DNA of 52,957 bases from Mesorhizobium tamadayense (GTDB lineage Bacteria > Pseudomonadota > Alphaproteobacteria > Rhizobiales > Rhizobiaceae), in assembly GCF_003863365.1 (NCBI RefSeq), contig NZ_RQXT01000049.1, positions 1 through 52,957 on the forward strand, given 5' to 3'. The position numbers and the translations under genes are program-made. Shown here piece after piece: positions 50,607-52,957 of this stretch. Within the stretch, counting starts at the first letter, position 1. The number at the start of each line of letters is the position of its first letter. The notes beneath the pieces were generated by a model, which had not been told where the DNA came from, searched no databases, and was given only the letters and a program-made list of their open reading frames with translations.

Positions 50607-51752
50607 TTAGTCAGCGCTCGCGCACTCCAGCAGTCGGCGAACAAGTTCGGCTTGGCGGTGAACCCCAGCCTTTTCGAAAATGTGCGTGAGATGTGTCCGC
50701 ACGGTCACGGCCGTTACGCCAAGCCGTTCCGCTGCTGCCTCGCGGCCGTCGCCTTTGAGAATTTCCATGGCCACAGCGGCTTCTGGTCGGGTGAAGCCGA
50801 ACTTACGACGGAAATTGTCCCGCCTGGCTTGCACCTCATCATCGGGGTCAAACGCAATGACGATTACCCTTGGGTAGACATTGGCCAACGGGTCGATGTC
50901 CCGATGGATTTCCTCGAACCGAAGAGGTGCAACGTACACGCGAAGCGATCCGCGGCCTTCTTTCCGCGGGACCTCCAAGCTTCCGCCCCAGTCACGGGCC
51001 ATATGTGCACTATCGGCGCACGCGGCGATCCGGCGTCGCAAGTCACCTGAAGCGCGCGGATTGGATGGGCAAGCACGGGTCCTTCGCACAGCAATCCGTC
51101 ACATGCCGTCAATGTGGCGTCCGCCCTGCGGTTCGCGAAGAGAATTTTGCCGGTGGCATCGACCAGAATGACCCCGGCGTTGGGTCGGTCCAGTGCCGAG
51201 CATATCCCTGAGACAAGCAGTTCAGCGTCGGCAATCCGTTCGGCCACCTGCAACGCAGCTGTGAGATGCTGGGAAAGAATGCGGACGACTGAAATGTCCG
51301 TTTCTTCGTAGTCCTCCCGACCTAATCTGCGCCCTGCTACAAAGAAAACCTGCAGACGGCTGGAGCGTTGGAGGGGCGTCACCACGCCATAGAATCCACC
51401 CTCAGGGGCGCGCTCCAGGCCGAGGCACCAGATTATAGAAATCCGACCGAGCGAACTCGCGGTCCGGCACTATTGCCGAACTGGTTTGAGGCACAAGGGT
51501 TGGCACGCGGTTCATCCAGCGAGGCAATCTCCCCTCGCGGACAACCGCTGCAAAGCGGGCTAGATTCTCAGGTTCGGTTCCGAAGCCAATTACGGCTGCG
51601 TCCGCCTTGGAGGGGCGGCCGCTGACCAGGAAAGTGTTTTCGCTGCAGGTAGCAGTGGCAACAGATGACAGCGCCGATGTCCATCCGTCGGCGGTGATCG
51701 GCGCACTGTGAATGCGCTGCACTGCGGCCAGAATCACATCTAAGTTTGCCAC
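50607..51752 (-). pseudogene. LuxR-family HTH regulator with two frameshifts
   Basis: Three minus-strand frames join into one regulator. The N-terminus starts at a GTG at 51752 (A-N-L-D-V-I-L-A-A-V-Q-R-I-H-S-A-P) and runs to R-S-D-F-Y-N-L. After a shift near 51415 the middle continues G-G-F-Y-G-V-V-T-P-L through I-L-F-A-N-R-R-A-D-A. After a second shift near 51050 the C-terminus carries the LuxR helix-turn-helix F-G-F-T-R-P-E-A-A-V-A, A-E-R-L-G-V-T-A-V-T-V-R-T-H-L and K-A-G-V-H-R-Q-A-E-L-V-R-R. It is a real family broken by decay or sequence errors. Confidence 0.78.
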
Positions 51753-51926
51753 GGACCAAACCCCGCGCGGTCCCGATTGGACGCAGCTGAGAAAAATATA
51801 GGACAAACGTCCGACGCGCTAGTGGCGGCCAGCTGCCAGTATTGTTCGGCTGTGACGCAAGTAACAGATGACCGAGTTTTAGGACGCCAGTCGCAGCATG
51901 ATCGGCTGCGTTTTTGGAGAGTTCAA

Positions 51927-52154
51927 ATGGAGCGTGACCCCCAACTTGTCGATCCGTTAAGGCCACTGCTGGAGGCGATCTCAAACTCGCTGCGGCACGT
52001 GATCAAGCGCGTCAGCGACAGTCGCGCGGCTGCCCGATACGAGGGTGTCATTGCGAAACTTCCGCCACACCTGCGCCATGACATCGGTGAGCTGGACTGC
52101 ACCCACCGCCTGCTTCCCTTAGGCAAATTCAACATTCACATCAGGAGTCGTTAG
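51927..52154 (+). CDS. Small DUF1127-like protein
   Basis: 75 residues. GGAGAG lies about eight bases before the ATG. The later part (S-R-A-A-A-R-Y-E-G-V-I-A-K-L-P-P-H-L-R-H-D-I-G) resembles the Y-x-E-L-x2-L-x3-x-L-x-D-I-G motif of DUF1127 (YjiS-like) proteins, short basic proteins that bind RNA in some alphaproteobacteria. The match is partial. It diverges from the broken LuxR gene. Confidence 0.5.
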   Translation: MERDPQLVDPLRPLLEAISNSLRHVIKRVSDSRAAARYEGVIAKLPPHLRHDIGELDCTHRLLPLGKFNIHIRSR

Positions 52155-52481
52155 AGGCGCGGTGGCAGCGGAGTATCTGACGCGAGGTTCAAGGCGCACG
52201 TTCGACTGTTGATGGTGAATCCGGATTTGGCGCAAAGGCGGGGGGCGGGGGCGCCTTGTGGAGACCCTGCAAAGCATGCGCTTTACGTGCTGGGCAAGAC
52301 TTCCGTCAGCGTGGCGCCGCGATTGAAACAAGCTGGAAACAGGCTCCGGCGGCCGGTGGCGTTTGTCGGTTACGAGATCGAGCTATTCCTAGACCATCGG
52401 GGCTTCGCCTCACGTCAAAGGCGGCTGATGCCTAATTTAGAAAGGCGCTGTCGCCCTAAGTTCATACGAGAGGGATTAACT
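52155..52481. other. Intergenic region, no gene recognised
   Basis: A forward frame begins at 52209 and runs through this stretch, but its composition is not protein-like until about 52482. Confidence 0.4.
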
Positions 52482-52691
52482 ATGCGGTTCGCAACGGTTC
52501 TGTCATCGTTGCTTGCGCCGGCTCTATGGGCGGCTCATCTCTTGCTCGTCGTCTGGGGACTTCATACCGCAGCCCGGTCCGATCCGGTGTTTTGTTCCAG
52601 CGATTCATCGATCCGAACGCCATCGAACCAGGCAACGGGGACCGCCACGGCATGTCCGTTCGTGCTCGCGGGATCATCAACCAATGGATAG
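52482..52691 (+). CDS. Short exported or membrane peptide, uncertain
   Basis: 69 residues with AGAGGGA before the ATG and a hydrophobic N-terminus (T-V-L-S-S-L-L-A-P-A-L-W-A-A-H-L-L-L-V-V-W). The remainder is Ser and Thr rich with two cysteines. It may be a signal-anchored peptide or the truncated start of a larger gene. Nothing further is recognised between 52692 and the window end. Confidence 0.35.
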   Translation: MRFATVLSSLLAPALWAAHLLLVVWGLHTAARSDPVFCSSDSSIRTPSNQATGTATACPFVLAGSSTNG

Positions 52692-52957
52692 GGGTAAATG
52701 GACTTTGGCTGTGCGAACTCACAGCGCCGAGCATCGGCCTGTGCTGTTGGCCAGCGTGGCCCGGGCTCGGCTGGGTGCGCCGCTGCCGTAGGTCAGGTGA
52801 CGAAGTCACGCCATCCCTGCTGCAGGACGACGATGCAAACGGCAGAAGTCGACTGTCAGCGTCGAAGCTTATCGCGCCGAGCCCTAGAAACCGGGCAGGG
52901 AGGCCGTCGCCCACGTAACCTAAGCGGCGCGTCGTTGAGTGAGGTGGAGACCCGAAC

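Noticed and set aside
52526..52918. 130-codon plus-strand frame near the window end
   Set aside because: No start signal and no family. It overlaps a better-supported short frame at 52482.
1..52957. CRISPR arrays, tRNA and rRNA genes
   Set aside because: No regularly spaced repeats and no cloverleaf or rRNA-like stretch were seen on reading the window; a dedicated scan would be needed to exclude small RNAs.

Overview
The window looks like a chromosomal or symbiosis-island segment of a high-GC alphaproteobacterium of the Hyphomicrobiales, most like Mesorhizobium or a close relative. This rests on the dense set of ABC and TRAP uptake operons, Tat-exported substrate-binding proteins, an IS66 element carrying a UPF0149 passenger, and small conserved proteins typical of rhizobia. 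No rRNA, tRNA or CRISPR array was recognised. The placement is inferred from gene style, not from a marker gene.

Region 1 (0-3.7 kb) is the most unusual. A three-gene minus-strand cassette encodes a ubiquitin-like modifier (Multi_ubiq type), an E1-like ThiF adenylyltransferase with an N-terminal E2-like domain, and a DUF6527 zinc peptidase-like protein. It diverges from a HigB-like toxin and a HigA antitoxin fused to an ImmA/IrrE metallopeptidase. Two matching 19-bp palindromes (2185-2203 and 2247-2265) sit in the shared promoter region, so the antitoxin-protease may control both units. This resembles a phage-defence or stress-response protein-conjugation module.

Region 2 (4.2-8.8 kb) holds an amidohydrolase, a Rieske ferredoxin and an HD-domain protein with a PhnZ/TmpB-like diiron ligand pattern, together with a divergent LysR regulator and a flavin/2Fe-2S reductase. 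A perfect palindrome at 6807-6825 is a likely LysR operator.

Region 3 (9.6-22.6 kb) looks like uptake and oxidative demethylation of a quaternary ammonium or similar methylated osmolyte. It contains a Rieske oxygenase with the glutamate bridge of the carnitine/betaine group, a PDR-type reductase, a ProX/ProV/fused-double-ProW transporter, an EamA permease, a GcvA-like LysR, and an NTF2-GcvT fusion resembling THF-dependent demethylases. Decayed pieces of Tn3, DhaL, SMP-30, DctQ and IS256 genes lie between these genes.

Region 4 (23.3-32.2 kb) is an amino-sugar operon: Eis-like GNAT, RpiR regulator, ROK kinase, NanE epimerase, Gfo/Idh/MocA dehydrogenase, and a complete sugar ABC transporter.

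Region 5 (32.4-40.4 kb) has a small SET-domain protein, a 1020-residue MFS-HEAT-cyclic-nucleotide-binding protein, and a TRAP transporter (DctP, DctQ, enlarged DctM).

Region 6 (40.8-52.9 kb) starts with a fully delimited IS66-family element (40784-43958) with imperfect inverted repeats and an 8-bp target duplication. After it come small secreted or hypothetical genes, a GhrA-like hydroxyacid dehydrogenase, an alpha/beta hydrolase, and several frameshifted genes including a LuxR-type regulator. The number of single-base frameshifts here points to gene decay or sequence error.
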